Source of the DNA: Actinacidiphila guanduensis
GTDB lineage: Bacteria; Actinomycetota; Actinomycetes; Streptomycetales; Streptomycetaceae
DNA: 64,000 nucleotides
Direction of reading: 5' to 3'
Assembly (NCBI RefSeq): GCF_900103985.1
Contig: NZ_FNIE01000005.1
Span: forward strand, 248,001-312,000
Shown: one piece after another, positions 9,101 to 18,390 of the stretch
Numbering within the stretch: the first letter of the stretch is position 1
How the letters are laid out: each line of letters begins with the position of its first letter
Translations under genes and position numbers: made by a program
Notes under the pieces: model-generated
What the model was told of the DNA's origin: nothing
The model's input: the letters and a program-made list of their open reading frames with translations, nothing else
Database searches by the model: none

Positions 9101-10444
9101 ATGAACCACCTTCCCTCGCGCCCCCGCCCCGGCCGCCGCATACCCCTGCGCCGCGCTCTGCTCGCCGCGCCCCTCGCGGTCGGCCTCGCCGCCTGCTCAG
9201 GCGGCGGGAACCCGCTCGCCTCCTCGCCCCACGACGCCGCGGCCAAGGTCACCTACACCGCCGCGAAGGGCGGCAAGGCGGACCCCGCCAAGCCGCTCGA
9301 GGTGTCCGTCAAGGGCGGCACCCAGATAACCGACGTCACCGCCACCGACTCCACCGGCCGGTACGTCAGCGGGCAGTTGAGCGCCGACAGCAAGCACTGG
9401 CACTCCACCACCCCGCTCGCCGCCGGCTCGCACTACACCGTCCGGGTGAGCACCGAGGACTCCGGCGGCCGTCCCGGCCGCAAGACGCTCACCTTCGACA
9501 CCACCGCGGCCACCTCCGGCTTCCACGTCACCTTCGGCCCCGACGCGGGCACCTACGGCGTGGGCGAGCCGATCACCGCCACGCTCAGCGCGCCGGTGAA
9601 GGACCGGGCGTCCCGCGCGATCGTCGAGTCCCACCTGCAGGTGTCGGCGAACCCCAGCGCGGCCGCCGGCTCCTGGTACTGGGTGGACGACAAGACGCTG
9701 CACTACCGGCCCAGCACCTACTGGCCGGCGCACGCCACGATCACCGCGCGCAGCACGCTCAGCGGCGTCCAGATCACCAAGGGGCTCTACGGAGCGGCGG
9801 ACAAGCCGCTGACGATCCACACCGGCGACCGCATCGAGGCGCTCACCGACGCCTCCACCGACCAGATGACCTTCAAGGACGACGGCAAGGTGGTGCGGAC
9901 CTTCCCGGTCACCACCGGCAAGCCGGGCTTCGACACCCGCAACGGCATCAAGGTGGTGCTGGACAAGGAGTCGTTCGTCCAGATGCGCAGCGAGACGGTC
10001 GGCATCGCGGCCGGCAGCTCCGACTCCTACGACCTGCCGGTCTACTGGGCCACCCGGGTGACCTGGAGCGGTGAGTACGTGCACGCCGCGCCCTGGTCGG
10101 TCGGCTCCCAGGGGTACGCGAACGTCAGCCACGGCTGCACCGGGATGAGCACCGACGACGCGCACTGGTTCTTCGACCACGTGCGGGTCGGCGACATCGT
10201 CCGGGTCGTCAACAGCCATGGCCCGACGATGACGCCGTTCGACAACGGCTTCGGCGACTGGAACCTCACCTGGGCCCAGTGGCAGAAGGGCAGCGCGCTG
10301 ACCGGTGACGGCGGCGCCTCCGGCGGTGCCGGCAGCACCGGCGGCGGCACGAGCGGCACCGGCGGCAACTCCGACCAGGACCAGACCACTCCGGTCGACG
10401 TCCCGGCCGGCGACCCCGCCCGCCTGTCCCCCCAGACGGCTTAG
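9101..10444 (+). CDS. L,D-transpeptidase lipoprotein (Ig-like plus YkuD domain)
   Basis: This 447-residue cell-wall cross-linking enzyme has a twin-arginine-like basic start and lipobox LAAC. Two Ig-like beta domains resemble mycobacterial Ldt proteins. The YkuD domain carries the catalytic HGCTGM motif (Cys nucleophile, His) in SHGCTGMSTDDAHWFF. It should form 3-3 cross-links in peptidoglycan on the outer face. A Gly/Ser/Thr-rich tail (about 400-447) ends the protein. The ATG at 9101 lies 7 nt after a TAGCGT -10 box (9088-9093) with no Shine-Dalgarno, so a leaderless mRNA is predicted. It lies between the two respiratory operons but has its own promoter and a terminator before it. Confidence 0.9.
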   Translation: MNHLPSRPRPGRRIPLRRALLAAPLAVGLAACSGGGNPLASSPHDAAAKVTYTAAKGGKADPAKPLEVSVKGGTQITDVTATDSTGRYVSGQLSADSKHWHSTTPLAAGSHYTVRVSTEDSGGRPGRKTLTFDTTAATSGFHVTFGPDAGTYGVGEPITATLSAPVKDRASRAIVESHLQVSANPSAAAGSWYWVDDKTLHYRPSTYWPAHATITARSTLSGVQITKGLYGAADKPLTIHTGDRIEALTDASTDQMTFKDDGKVVRTFPVTTGKPGFDTRNGIKVVLDKESFVQMRSETVGIAAGSSDSYDLPVYWATRVTWSGEYVHAAPWSVGSQGYANVSHGCTGMSTDDAHWFFDHVRVGDIVRVVNSHGPTMTPFDNGFGDWNLTWAQWQKGSALTGDGGASGGAGSTGGGTSGTGGNSDQDQTTPVDVPAGDPARLSPQTA

Positions 10445-10468
10445 CCTTCCGTTCGCTCCCTTGGCGGG

Positions 10469-10888
10469 CTACCGGTGGGCCACCGTCTTCGCCGGGGGCG
10501 CGATGCGGCGGCGCAGCAGGATGGCGAGCGTGTCGGTCAGGGCCACCGGGTCCACGGGGTGGGTGACCGCCGCGTCCGCCCGGCTCCAGGTGGCCAGCCA
10601 GGCGTCCTGGGGGCGGCCGATGAGCACCAGCACCGGCGGGCAGTTGTAGATCTCGTCCTTCACCTGGCGGCACACGCCCAGCCCGCCGGCCGGGTTCGCC
10701 TCACCGTCCAGCACCAGGGCGTCGATGCCGCCCTTCTCCAGCTCGGTGATGACCGCGGGCAGCGTCGCGCACTCCAGGTACTGCACCGGCGGCAGGTCGG
10801 CGGCGGGCCGACGGCCGACGGCGAGGCGCACCTGCTCGCGGGTGTTGGCGTCGTCGCTGTAGACCAGCACCGTGGCGGTCGGCTGCAT
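10469..10888 (-). CDS. Receiver-only response-regulator-like protein
   Basis: This 139-residue protein has a receiver-like alpha/beta fold (TATVLVYSDDANTREQVRLAV at the start, ALVLDGE as the phosphorylation-loop equivalent, VLVLIGR later). It has no DNA-binding or output domain. The first-strand acidic pair and the LVLD Asp are present, so phosphorylation is possible. The otherwise loose match means it may be a degenerate receiver acting by protein contact. ATG at 10888 has an excellent GAGGAGG. It converges on the L,D-transpeptidase gene and is divergent from ctaE. No cognate kinase is adjacent. Confidence 0.78.
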   Translation of the reverse strand: MQPTATVLVYSDDANTREQVRLAVGRRPAADLPPVQYLECATLPAVITELEKGGIDALVLDGEANPAGGLGVCRQVKDEIYNCPPVLVLIGRPQDAWLATWSRADAAVTHPVDPVALTDTLAILLRRRIAPPAKTVAHR

Positions 10889-11076
10889 CGTCGTCCTCCT
10901 CGTGAAGGATTTCCCAAGTGGCTCGGAGCCTACTCCCGGCAGGCCCTCCACGAGGAGGGGGCCGCTCGATCGAGGGACCGCGAAACGGCCCCCGAGCGGG
11001 CCGTTCGGGTCGCCGGGCGGGCTTGACACACCGAAGGGGGACCCCGGGAGTGAGCGCCGGATAAGCGCCCGACATA

Positions 11077-11697
11077 ATGTCGGACGTGGCGACAGCAACA
11101 GCAGTAGAAACCGGGCACGCGCACCCGTCGGTCAACCGGCCGAACCTCACCAGCGTCGGGACCATCATCTGGTTGAGCTCCGAGCTGATGTTCTTCGCGG
11201 CCCTCTTCGCGATGTACTTCACCCTCCGGTCGGTCACGGGTGCCGACTTCTGGAAGGCACACGCCGACGCGCTGAACGTCCCGTTCTCCGCGACGAACAC
11301 GACGATCCTGGTGCTCTCCTCGTTCACGTGCCAGATGGGCGTGTTCGCCGCCGAGCGCGGTGACGTCAAGAAGCTGCGGTCGTGGTTCATCGTCACCTTC
11401 GTGATGGGTGCGATCTTCATCGGCGGGCAGATCTTCGAGTACACCAACCTGGTCAAGAAGGACGGGATCTCGCTCAGCTCCGACCCCTACGGTTCGGTGT
11501 TCTACCTGACGACCGGGTTCCACGGCCTGCACGTGACGGGTGGTCTGATCGCCTTCCTGCTGGTGCTGGGGCGCACCTACGCGGCCAAGAGGTTCACCCA
11601 CCAGCAGGCCACCGCCGCCATCGTCGTGTCCTACTACTGGCACTTCGTCGACGTGGTCTGGATCGGCCTCTTCGCCACGATCTACCTGATCAAGTAA
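11077..11697 (+). CDS. ctaE: Cytochrome c oxidase subunit III
   Basis: This 206-residue five-helix subunit III of the aa3 oxidase has the motifs [35 protein letters not shown] and [11 protein letters not shown]. As in other actinobacteria it is encoded away from ctaCD, at the head of the bcc operon. ATG at 11077 is used; GTG at 11086 is a possible internal alternative. A TTGACA hexamer at 11023-11028 lacks a well-spaced -10, so the promoter is unresolved. CATAAT overlaps the start codon itself. Confidence 0.95.
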   Translation: MSDVATATAVETGHAHPSVNRPNLTSVGTIIWLSSELMFFAALFAMYFTLRSVTGADFWKAHADALNVPFSATNTTILVLSSFTCQMGVFAAERGDVKKLRSWFIVTFVMGAIFIGGQIFEYTNLVKKDGISLSSDPYGSVFYLTTGFHGLHVTGGLIAFLLVLGRTYAAKRFTHQQATAAIVVSYYWHFVDVVWIGLFATIYLIK

Positions 11698-11788
11698 GCG
11701 GTACCCAGCCGTCGGTACCGCGTTGCGTTCCCGACGGGCGACCCAGCCAGAAGCATCGACACAAGAGATCCTGACATCGGGGTAATCC

Positions 11789-12601
11789 GTGAAAAAGCTT
11801 TCGGCACGACGGCGCCACCCGATGGCGGCGCTCGTCGTCCTACTCTTCGCGCTCGCGGCCACGGGGGGGCTGTACGCCGCGCTCGCGCCCGCGCCCAAGG
11901 CGCAGGCCCAGGACTCGGGCCAGCAGTCGCTCGCCATCGAGCAGGGCAAGAAGCTCTACGACGTCGGCTGTGCCAGCTGCCACAACAGCAACGGGCAGGG
12001 CAGTGACGACGGCCCGAGTCTGGTCGGCGTCGGCTCGGCCGCGGTCGACTTCCAGGTCGGCACCGGTCGCATGCCGGCCCAGCAGCCCGGCCCGCAGGTG
12101 GAGAAGAAGAAGGTCATCTACACCCAGGCGCAGATCGACCAGCTCGCCGCGTACATCGCCTCGCTCGGCCCCGGCCCCGCCGCTCCGACCAAGGACCAGT
12201 ACAGCCCGGCCGACGCGGATGTCGCCAAGGGCGGTGAGCTCTTCCGCACCAACTGCTCGCAGTGCCACAACTTCGTCGGCAAGGGCGGTGCGCTGACGCA
12301 CGGCAAGTTCGCGCCGAGCCTGAAGGGCTCCTCGTCGAAGCACATCTACGAGGCCATGCAGACCGGCCCGCAGAACATGCCGTCCTTCCCCGACAGCACG
12401 ATGCCGTCGAAGGACAAGGCCGACATCATCGCGTACCTGCACGCCGTCGACACCGCGCAGAGCCCGAACCCCGGCGGGTTCACGCTCGGTTCGCTGGGTC
12501 CGGTGTCCGAGGGCCTGTTCGCCTGGGTCTTCGGCCTCGGCACGCTCCTCGGTCTCGCCGTCTGGCTCGCGGCGCGCAACACGAAGGCCAAGAAGTCATG
12601 A
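11789..12601 (+). CDS. qcrC: Diheme cytochrome c subunit of the bcc complex
   Basis: This 270-residue protein has an N-terminal membrane segment (about 11-32) and two c-type heme motifs, CASCH (61-65) and CSQCH (156-160), each within a cytochrome c fold. A C-terminal transmembrane helix (about 240-262) anchors it. It hands electrons from the Rieske protein to CuA without a soluble cytochrome c, the hallmark of the actinobacterial III2IV2 supercomplex. GTG start; stop overlaps qcrA by ATGA. Synthesis depends on cytochrome c maturation genes not in this window. Confidence 0.97.
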   Translation: MKKLSARRRHPMAALVVLLFALAATGGLYAALAPAPKAQAQDSGQQSLAIEQGKKLYDVGCASCHNSNGQGSDDGPSLVGVGSAAVDFQVGTGRMPAQQPGPQVEKKKVIYTQAQIDQLAAYIASLGPGPAAPTKDQYSPADADVAKGGELFRTNCSQCHNFVGKGGALTHGKFAPSLKGSSSKHIYEAMQTGPQNMPSFPDSTMPSKDKADIIAYLHAVDTAQSPNPGGFTLGSLGPVSEGLFAWVFGLGTLLGLAVWLAARNTKAKKS

Positions 12602-13656
12602 CCGAAATCGGATCACACAACGACGTGCCAGAGAACCTGCCGGAGCACGGCTCCGACCACGGCCACGAGGCGGCCAGGAAGGACCCGTTCGCCAACCCGG
12701 GTCTGCCGCCCCACGAGTTCAGGCGCCAGGACATCGACCCGAAGGCCGCTCGGCACTCCGAGCGCGTGGTCACCGGCCTGTTCGTCCTGTCGATGCTCGC
12801 CACCATCGGCTTCATCGCCTGCTTCGTGATCTTCCCGGTCGACAAGATCGTCTACATCTTCCCGTTCGGCCACGTCAGCGCGCTGAACTTCTCGCTCGGC
12901 CTGACGCTGGGGGTCGCGCTGTTCGCCATCGGCGCCGGCGCCGTCCACTGGGCGCGCACGCTGATGTCGGACGAGGAGATCACCGACGAGCGGCACCGCG
13001 CCGACGCCGACGACCAGCTGCGCGAGAACGTCCGCCAGCAGTGGATCACCGGCGCCAAGGAGAGCGGCTTCGGCCGCCGCAAGATGATCCGCAACTCCAT
13101 GCTGGGCGCGCTCACCCTGGTGCCGCTCGCCGGCGTGGTGCTGCTGCGCGACCTCGGCCCGCTGCCGGAGAAGAAGCTCGACCACACCGCCTGGGCCAAG
13201 GGCAAGAAGCTCATCAACTCCAACACCAGCCAGCCGCTCCGGCCGGAGGACGTGCAGGTCGGTTCGCTGACCTTCGCGCAGCCGCAGGGGCTGGAGGAGA
13301 CGCAGGACGACTTCCAGGAGCAGATCGCCAAGGCGGCCCTGATGATCGTGCGGCTCAAGCCGGGCGACATCAAGGACAAGCGCGAGCGTGACTGGGGCCA
13401 CGAGGGCATCGTCGCCTTCTCCAAGATCTGCACCCACGTCGGCTGCCCGATCAGCCTGTACGAGCAGCAGACGCACCACGTCCTGTGCCCCTGCCACCAG
13501 TCGACCTTCGACCTCTCCGACGGAGCCCGGGTACTGTTCGGTCCCGCGGGCCACCCCCTGCCTCAGCTTCGGATCAGCGTTGACGGTGACGGTGACCTCG
13601 TCGCCCTCGGCGACTTCGAGGAGCCTGTCGGCCCCGCATTCTGGGAGCGCTCATGA
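12598..13656 (+). CDS. qcrA: Rieske iron-sulfur subunit of the bcc complex
   Basis: This 352-residue protein has an acidic/His-rich N-terminus, three membrane helices of the actinobacterial type (about 62-84, 95-120, 170-190) and a C-terminal Rieske domain. [2Fe-2S] ligands are CTHVGC (from residue 278) and CPCH (297-300), with STFDLSDGA following. It accepts electrons at the quinol site formed with QcrB. It is longer than the single-helix Rieske proteins of proteobacteria, as expected for this phylum. It overlaps both neighbours by 4 nt. Confidence 0.96.
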   Translation: MTEIGSHNDVPENLPEHGSDHGHEAARKDPFANPGLPPHEFRRQDIDPKAARHSERVVTGLFVLSMLATIGFIACFVIFPVDKIVYIFPFGHVSALNFSLGLTLGVALFAIGAGAVHWARTLMSDEEITDERHRADADDQLRENVRQQWITGAKESGFGRRKMIRNSMLGALTLVPLAGVVLLRDLGPLPEKKLDHTAWAKGKKLINSNTSQPLRPEDVQVGSLTFAQPQGLEETQDDFQEQIAKAALMIVRLKPGDIKDKRERDWGHEGIVAFSKICTHVGCPISLYEQQTHHVLCPCHQSTFDLSDGARVLFGPAGHPLPQLRISVDGDGDLVALGDFEEPVGPAFWERS

Positions 13657-15293
13657 GCACCACGACCGAAGAAGCACCGGCGCAGCGCGGCCGCCCGAGC
13701 AACCCGGGTGAGCGCGTCGCGGAGTGGGCCGACGGCCGGCTCGGCCTCTACAAGTTCGCCAAGTCGAACCTGCGGAAGGTCTTCCCGGACCACTGGTCCT
13801 TCATGCTCGGCGAGATCTGCCTCTACAGCTTCACGATCCTCATCCTCACGGGTGTGTACCTGACGCTGTTCTTCCACCCGAGCATGAACGAGGTCGTCTA
13901 CCACGGCTCGTACACCCCGCTGCAGGGCGTGCGGATGTCGGAGGCGTACTCCTCGACGCTGCACATCAGCTTCGACGTGCGCGGCGGCCTGCTGGTCCGC
14001 CAGATCCACCACTGGTCCGCGCTGATCTTCATCGCGGCCATGATCGTGCACATGATGCGCGTCTTCTTCACCGGCTCGTTCCGCAAGCCGCGCGAGATCA
14101 ACTGGCTGTTCGGCTGGACGCTGCTGTTCCTCGGCATGTTCACCGGCTTCACCGGCTACTCGCTCCCGGACGACCTGCTCTCCGGCACCGGTGTGCGGTT
14201 CATGGAAGGCGCCATCCTGTCGGTGCCGATCGTGGGCACCTACCTGTCGATGTTCCTGTTCGGCGGGGAGTTCCCCGGCCACGACTTCGTCGGCCGGTTC
14301 TACTCGATCCACATCCTGCTGCTGCCGGGCATGATGGCCGGCCTGCTGGTGCTCCACCTGATCCTGGTCTTCTTCCACAAGCACACCCAGTTCCCGGGTG
14401 CGGGCAAGACCGAGAAGAACGTCGTCGGTGCGCCGTTCTTCCCGATCTACACCGCGAAGGCGGGCGGCTTCTTCTTCATCGTCTTTGGTGTCATCGCGGC
14501 GATCGCCGCCGTCGCCACCGTCAACCCGATCTGGGAGATGGGCCCGTACCGGCCGGACCAGGTGTCCACCGGCGCCCAGCCCGACTGGTACATGGGCTTC
14601 TCCGAGGGCCTGATCCGGGTGATGCCCGGCTGGGAGATCAGAGCGTGGGGTCACACGCTGGTGCTCGGCGTGTTCATCCCGCTGATGATCTTCCCGCTGG
14701 TGATGATGTCGATCGCCGCGTACCCGTTCATCGAGGCCTGGGTCACCGGTGACAAGAGCGAGCACCACCTGGCGGACCGCCCGCGCAACCGGCCGGTGCG
14801 CACCGGTATCGGCGTGGCGTGGCTGACCGTCTACTTCATCCTGCTCATCGGCGGTGGCAACGACATCTTCGCCACCCACTTCCACTTGTCGATCAACGCG
14901 ATCACCTGGTTCGTCCGGGTCAGCTTCTTCGTGGCCCCGGTGATCACGTACTGGATCACCAAGCGGATCTGCCTGGGGCTGCAGCGGCGCGACCGCGACA
15001 AGGTCCTGCACGGGCGGGAGACCGGCATCATCAAGCGCCTCCCGCACGGCGAGTTCATCGAGGTCCACGAGCCGCTGTCGCAGCAGCAGCTGCACGTGCT
15101 CACCGCGCACGCCCAGCCGAAGCCGCTCACGCTCGCCCCGGAGGTGGACGAGAACGGCGTGGCCCGCAAGGCCGGCCCGATCGCCAAGGTCCAGGCCCGG
15201 CTGTCGCAGAACTGGTACGGCGAGCACAGCCAGATCCCGAAGCCGACGGCCGAGGAGTACGAGGAGATCACCTCGGGCCACGGCCACCACTGA
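13653..15293 (+). CDS. qcrB: Cytochrome b subunit of the bcc complex
   Basis: This 546-residue cytochrome b has an eight-helix core holding both b hemes and the quinol sites. The first heme-binding helix has HHWSALIFIAAMIVHMMRVF, and the ef-loop region of the family is present near NPIWEMGP. A C-terminal extension of about 110 residues, hydrophilic and ending in a His-rich tail, is usual in actinobacteria. ATG overlaps the qcrA stop. A strong hairpin at 15319-15358 ends the ctaE-qcrCAB operon. Confidence 0.97.
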   Translation: MSTTTEEAPAQRGRPSNPGERVAEWADGRLGLYKFAKSNLRKVFPDHWSFMLGEICLYSFTILILTGVYLTLFFHPSMNEVVYHGSYTPLQGVRMSEAYSSTLHISFDVRGGLLVRQIHHWSALIFIAAMIVHMMRVFFTGSFRKPREINWLFGWTLLFLGMFTGFTGYSLPDDLLSGTGVRFMEGAILSVPIVGTYLSMFLFGGEFPGHDFVGRFYSIHILLLPGMMAGLLVLHLILVFFHKHTQFPGAGKTEKNVVGAPFFPIYTAKAGGFFFIVFGVIAAIAAVATVNPIWEMGPYRPDQVSTGAQPDWYMGFSEGLIRVMPGWEIRAWGHTLVLGVFIPLMIFPLVMMSIAAYPFIEAWVTGDKSEHHLADRPRNRPVRTGIGVAWLTVYFILLIGGGNDIFATHFHLSINAITWFVRVSFFVAPVITYWITKRICLGLQRRDRDKVLHGRETGIIKRLPHGEFIEVHEPLSQQQLHVLTAHAQPKPLTLAPEVDENGVARKAGPIAKVQARLSQNWYGEHSQIPKPTAEEYEEITSGHGHH

Positions 15294-15318
15294 TCACGCA
15301 TCGCGCATCGCCACACGG

Positions 15319-15358
15319 GACGGCCCGGCACCCCTCGCACGAGGGGCGCCGGGCCGTC
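15319..15358 (+). terminator. Terminator of the ctaE-qcrCAB operon
   Basis: 11-bp perfect outer stem GACGGCCCGGC / GCCGGGCCGTC with an inner CCCCT/AGGGG stem, beginning 25 nt after the qcrB stop. It separates qcrB from trpD. Confidence 0.85.
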
Positions 15359-15423
15359 CTGCGGTACCGCCGCGTCCCGATAGGGTGAGGGTCCACTCGG
15401 GTGCCGTTGCAGGAGCGTGAGCC

Positions 15424-16491
15424 ATGAGCGTTGTGAACCCCGCCGGAGGCGACCCCGCGGCCACGCGTACCTGGCCGGACGTGCTGAGCGCGCTGCTGGC
15501 CGGGCGGGACCTGTCGGTGGACGACACGGCCTGGGCGATGGACTCCATCATGCGCGGCGAGGCCACCGACGTGCAGATCGCCGGCTTCGCGGTGGCGCTG
15601 CGGGCCAAGGGCGAGACGGTGGACGAGATCTCCGGCCTGGTCCGGGCGATGTACGCGCACGCCCGCACCATCGAGGTGCCCGGCCGCACCGTGGACATCG
15701 TCGGCACCGGCGGCGACCGCTCGCACAGCGTCAACATCTCCACGATGTCGGCGATCGTGGTCGCCGGCACCGGTGCGAAGGTCGTCAAGCACGGCAACCG
15801 GGCCGCCTCCTCGGCCAGCGGCGCCTCCGACGTGCTGGGCGCCCTCGGGGTCAACCTCGACCTGAGCCCCGAGCGGGTGGTGGAGGTCGCGGAGGAGGCC
15901 GGCATCACCTTCTGCTTCGCCATAAGGTTCCACCCCTCGCTGCGCCATGTGGCCACCGCCCGCAGCGAGTTGGGGGTGGCCACCCCGTTCAACTTCCTGG
16001 GTCCGCTGACCAACCCGGCCCGGGTGATGGCCCAGGCCACCGGCGTCGCCGACCTGCGGATGGCCCCGATCGTGGCCGGTGTGCTCGCCGAGCGCGGCTC
16101 CTCCGCCCTGGTCTTCCGCGGCGACGACGGCCTGGACGAGCTGACCACCACCGGCACCTCGCAGGTGTGGGCGGTCCGGGACGGCAAGGTCGAGCACAGC
16201 GCCTTCGACCCTCGCGACGTCGGCCTCGACCTGGTGCCGCTGTCGGCCCTGCGCGGCGCCGACGCGGCCCACAACGCCGGGGTGGCCCGGCGGCTGCTGG
16301 CCGGCGAGACCGGCCCGGTGCGCGACGCGGTGCTGCTCAACTCCGCGGCGGCCCTCACCGCGCTGGAGCCCGGGGCCCAGGGCACGCTGGAGGAGCGGAT
16401 CGCCGCCGGTCTGGTGCGGGCAGCGCAGTCCATCGACTCCGGCGCCGCGGCGGCCGTCCTGGACCGCTGGGTGGCCGCCAGCAACGCCTGA
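15424..16491 (+). CDS. trpD: Anthranilate phosphoribosyltransferase
   Basis: This 355-residue enzyme transfers the phosphoribosyl group of PRPP to anthranilate in tryptophan synthesis. Family motifs are present: [17 protein letters not shown] (PRPP/Mg site), [15 protein letters not shown], and [31 protein letters not shown] in overlapping segments. ATG at 15424 has AGGAG 8 nt upstream, and a TAGGGT -10 box at 15381-15386 gives a leader of about 30 nt. It is a lone trp gene here; a trpE-trpG fusion lies 26 kb away in the same window. The trpD-next-to-qcr arrangement is also found in M. tuberculosis. Confidence 0.96.
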   Translation: MSVVNPAGGDPAATRTWPDVLSALLAGRDLSVDDTAWAMDSIMRGEATDVQIAGFAVALRAKGETVDEISGLVRAMYAHARTIEVPGRTVDIVGTGGDRSHSVNISTMSAIVVAGTGAKVVKHGNRAASSASGASDVLGALGVNLDLSPERVVEVAEEAGITFCFAIRFHPSLRHVATARSELGVATPFNFLGPLTNPARVMAQATGVADLRMAPIVAGVLAERGSSALVFRGDDGLDELTTTGTSQVWAVRDGKVEHSAFDPRDVGLDLVPLSALRGADAAHNAGVARRLLAGETGPVRDAVLLNSAAALTALEPGAQGTLEERIAAGLVRAAQSIDSGAAAAVLDRWVAASNA

Positions 16492-16584
16492 ACCGGCGCC
16501 CCTTCGCCCGGAAGTCCCCCGTGCCCGCCTCATGCCGCGGGCACCGTCCGGGCGCACGGTCCCGTCCATTGGGCGGACGGCACC

Positions 16585-16612
16585 TTGCGCCCGGGCCGCT
16601 GTATGGCACAAT
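16585..16612 (+). promoter_or_regulatory. Putative promoter of the SAM-IV riboswitch transcript
   Basis: TTGCGC (16585-16590) and CACAAT (16607-16612) are separated by 16 bp. A start about 7 nt downstream would fall at 16619-16620, exactly at the 5' base of the aptamer. Neither hexamer is a perfect match. Confidence 0.5.
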
Positions 16613-16619
16613 TTCTGTT

Positions 16620-16735
16620 CAGGTCACGAGTGACAGCGTCAAGGCCCCGGCTCGCTGTCCGGCAACCCTCCGTCCGAGGCGGGGTGCCCCGGGTGATGAC
16701 CAGGCTGTGAAGCAGCAAGGCTCACAGCAAGCCGG
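16620..16735 (+). ncRNA. SAM-IV type S-adenosylmethionine riboswitch
   Basis: The sequence fits the actinobacterial SAM-IV pattern. The closing stem is GGTCA (16622-16626) with TGACC (16697-16701). The core holds CAAGGCCCCGGC and CCGGCAACCCTCC, then GGGGTGCCCCGGGTGATGACC. A downstream CTGTGA/TCACAG hairpin (16705-16727) and a 3' GCCGGACTTGG tail could form the outer pseudoknot. It precedes a seven-codon mini-ORF and a SufS-like aminotransferase, so it probably lowers their expression when SAM is high. I see no rho-independent terminator, which points to control of translation, but this is inference. The subclass call rests on remembered consensus, not a covariance search. Confidence 0.82.
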
Positions 16736-16751
16736 ACTTGGGGAGTTCTCC

Positions 16752-16772
16752 ATGAGCAAGCGAATGCTTTAG
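16752..16772 (+). CDS. Six-residue mini-ORF after the SAM riboswitch
   Basis: ATG AGC AAG CGA ATG CTT TAG encodes MSKRML. GGGGAG at 16740-16745 lies 6 nt before the ATG, so it has a good ribosome-binding site. That site falls in the expression platform, next to a small GGAG/CTCC inverted repeat that could hide it. The next real gene begins 125 nt downstream. It is most likely a translated leader through which the riboswitch acts, or a stabilising ribosome-binding decoy. It is too short to be identified by similarity. Confidence 0.55.
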   Translation: MSKRML

Positions 16773-16897
16773 GGCCTGTCGGCCCCGGTCTCTGCCACCC
16801 GCAATTCCGCACCGATCACCATCTTCCGCGCCACCCGGGCAGCGCCACCGCGCTGCCGGTGAGTGGTGCTTTCGCCTGCCTGCCACCGGAGTTCGTC

Positions 16898-18349
16898 ATG
16901 ACTGTGACCACGCCTGCCACCGACCGTGTGATCCGCACTCCCCGCGTCCCCGTCGTCTCGTCCCTCGCCACAGCCACCACCGCGGCCGCTGCCCCTGCCA
17001 GTGCCCCCGCCGCTGTTCCCGCCGCCGTCGCGCCCTCCGAGCCGGACCCCTCCTGTGCTTCGGCCCCGGCGCCGCTGGCCGTGCTCGGCCGGGACGTGCG
17101 GGTGCCGCTGGCCACCGGCGGTGAGGCCGGCTACGTCCCGCTGGACTACGCCGCCAGCGCCCCCGCCCTGCAGCGCGTCTGGGACGACGTCGCCGCGTAC
17201 GCGCCCTACTACGGCAGTGTCCACCGCGGCGCCGGCTATCTCTCGCAGCTGTCCACCGACCTGTTCGAGCAGAGCCGCGAGACCGTCGCCCGCTTCCTCG
17301 GCTGCCGCCCCGGTGACGAGGTGCTCTTCACCCGCTCCACCACCGACTCGCTCAACCTGCTGGCCGCCGCCCTGCCCGCCGGCACCCGCGTCTTCGTCTT
17401 CGAGACCGAGCACCACGCGGCCCTGCTGCCCTGGGAGCGGGCCGAGGACGGCGAGGTCGTCTACCTCCCCGCCCCGCACACCCCCGAGCAGGCCGTCGCC
17501 CTCCTCGACACCGCGCTGCACGGCGCTCCCAAGGGTCCCAAGCTGGTCTGCGTGACCGGCGCGTCGAACGTCACCGGGGAGATCTGGCCGGTGCGGCAGC
17601 TGGCCGCCGCCGCGCACCGGCACGGCGCCCGCATCGTGCTGGACGCCGCCCAACTCGCCCCCCACCGCCCGGTGGACATCACCGCCCTGGACGTGGACTG
17701 GGTCGCCTTCTCCGGCCACAAGCTCTACGCGCCCTTCGGTGCCGGAGTGCTGGCCGGCCGCGCCGACTGGCTGGACGAGGCCCGGCCCTACCTCGCGGGC
17801 GGCGGCGCCACCCGGACGGTCGCCCGCGCGGGCGAGCAGGTCGAGGTGGAGTGGCACCGCGGCACCGCCCGCCACGAAGCCGGCTCGCCGAACGTCGTGG
17901 GCGCCTACGCCATCGCCTCGGCGTGCAAGGCGCTCACCGAGGCGGGCTTCGCTTCCCTTGTCACCCGGGAGCGTGAACTTCTCGCCCGGCTGCGGGACGG
18001 GCTCGCGGCGATCCCCGGGGTGCGGGTGCTCTCGCTCTTCGGCGAGGCGTCCGAGCGGGTCGGGGTGCTCTCCTTCGTGGTCGCCGGCCACGACTCCTCG
18101 CAGCTGGCCACCGACCTGTCGGCCCTGCATGGGATCGGCGTGCGCTCCGGGCTCTTCTGCGCCCATCCGCTGGTGCGCACCCTGCTCGGCAGCGAGCCGG
18201 ACGCCTTCGGCGAGTGCGGGGCGCCGGACGCGGTCCCCGGCGAGCGCTCGCTCGACGCGATCCGGGTGAGCTTCGGCGCGGGCACTCCCGGCGAGCACGT
18301 GGAGCGGTTCCTCGCCGCCCTGGCGTCCCTGGTGACGGCGGGGTCCTGA
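16898..18349 (+). CDS. Class V aminotransferase / SufS-like cysteine desulfurase family
   Basis: This 483-residue PLP enzyme opens with a low-complexity Ala/Pro/Val segment (about 1-60) not seen in typical SufS. The fold follows: PLDYAASAP, VHRGAGYLSQLST, PLP lysine in SGHKLYAPFG, and a candidate catalytic cysteine in RSGLFCAHPL. ATG at 16898 has GGAG 6 nt upstream. Control by a SAM riboswitch argues for a sulfur amino-acid role, such as cysteine desulfuration or a related beta-elimination. The exact reaction is not known. It should not be confused with the IscS-TusA fusion at 4.2-5.6 kb, which belongs to a different branch. Confidence 0.85.
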   Translation: MTVTTPATDRVIRTPRVPVVSSLATATTAAAAPASAPAAVPAAVAPSEPDPSCASAPAPLAVLGRDVRVPLATGGEAGYVPLDYAASAPALQRVWDDVAAYAPYYGSVHRGAGYLSQLSTDLFEQSRETVARFLGCRPGDEVLFTRSTTDSLNLLAAALPAGTRVFVFETEHHAALLPWERAEDGEVVYLPAPHTPEQAVALLDTALHGAPKGPKLVCVTGASNVTGEIWPVRQLAAAAHRHGARIVLDAAQLAPHRPVDITALDVDWVAFSGHKLYAPFGAGVLAGRADWLDEARPYLAGGGATRTVARAGEQVEVEWHRGTARHEAGSPNVVGAYAIASACKALTEAGFASLVTRERELLARLRDGLAAIPGVRVLSLFGEASERVGVLSFVVAGHDSSQLATDLSALHGIGVRSGLFCAHPLVRTLLGSEPDAFGECGAPDAVPGERSLDAIRVSFGAGTPGEHVERFLAALASLVTAGS

Positions 18350-18390
18350 CGGCGTCCTGACCGCATCGGGACGGCCGAGGGCGCCCGTTC

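Noticed and set aside
11023..11078. Promoter for ctaE made of TTGACA (11023) and CATAAT (11073)
   Set aside because: The spacing is 44 bp, and CATAAT overlaps the start codon, so the two cannot form one promoter.
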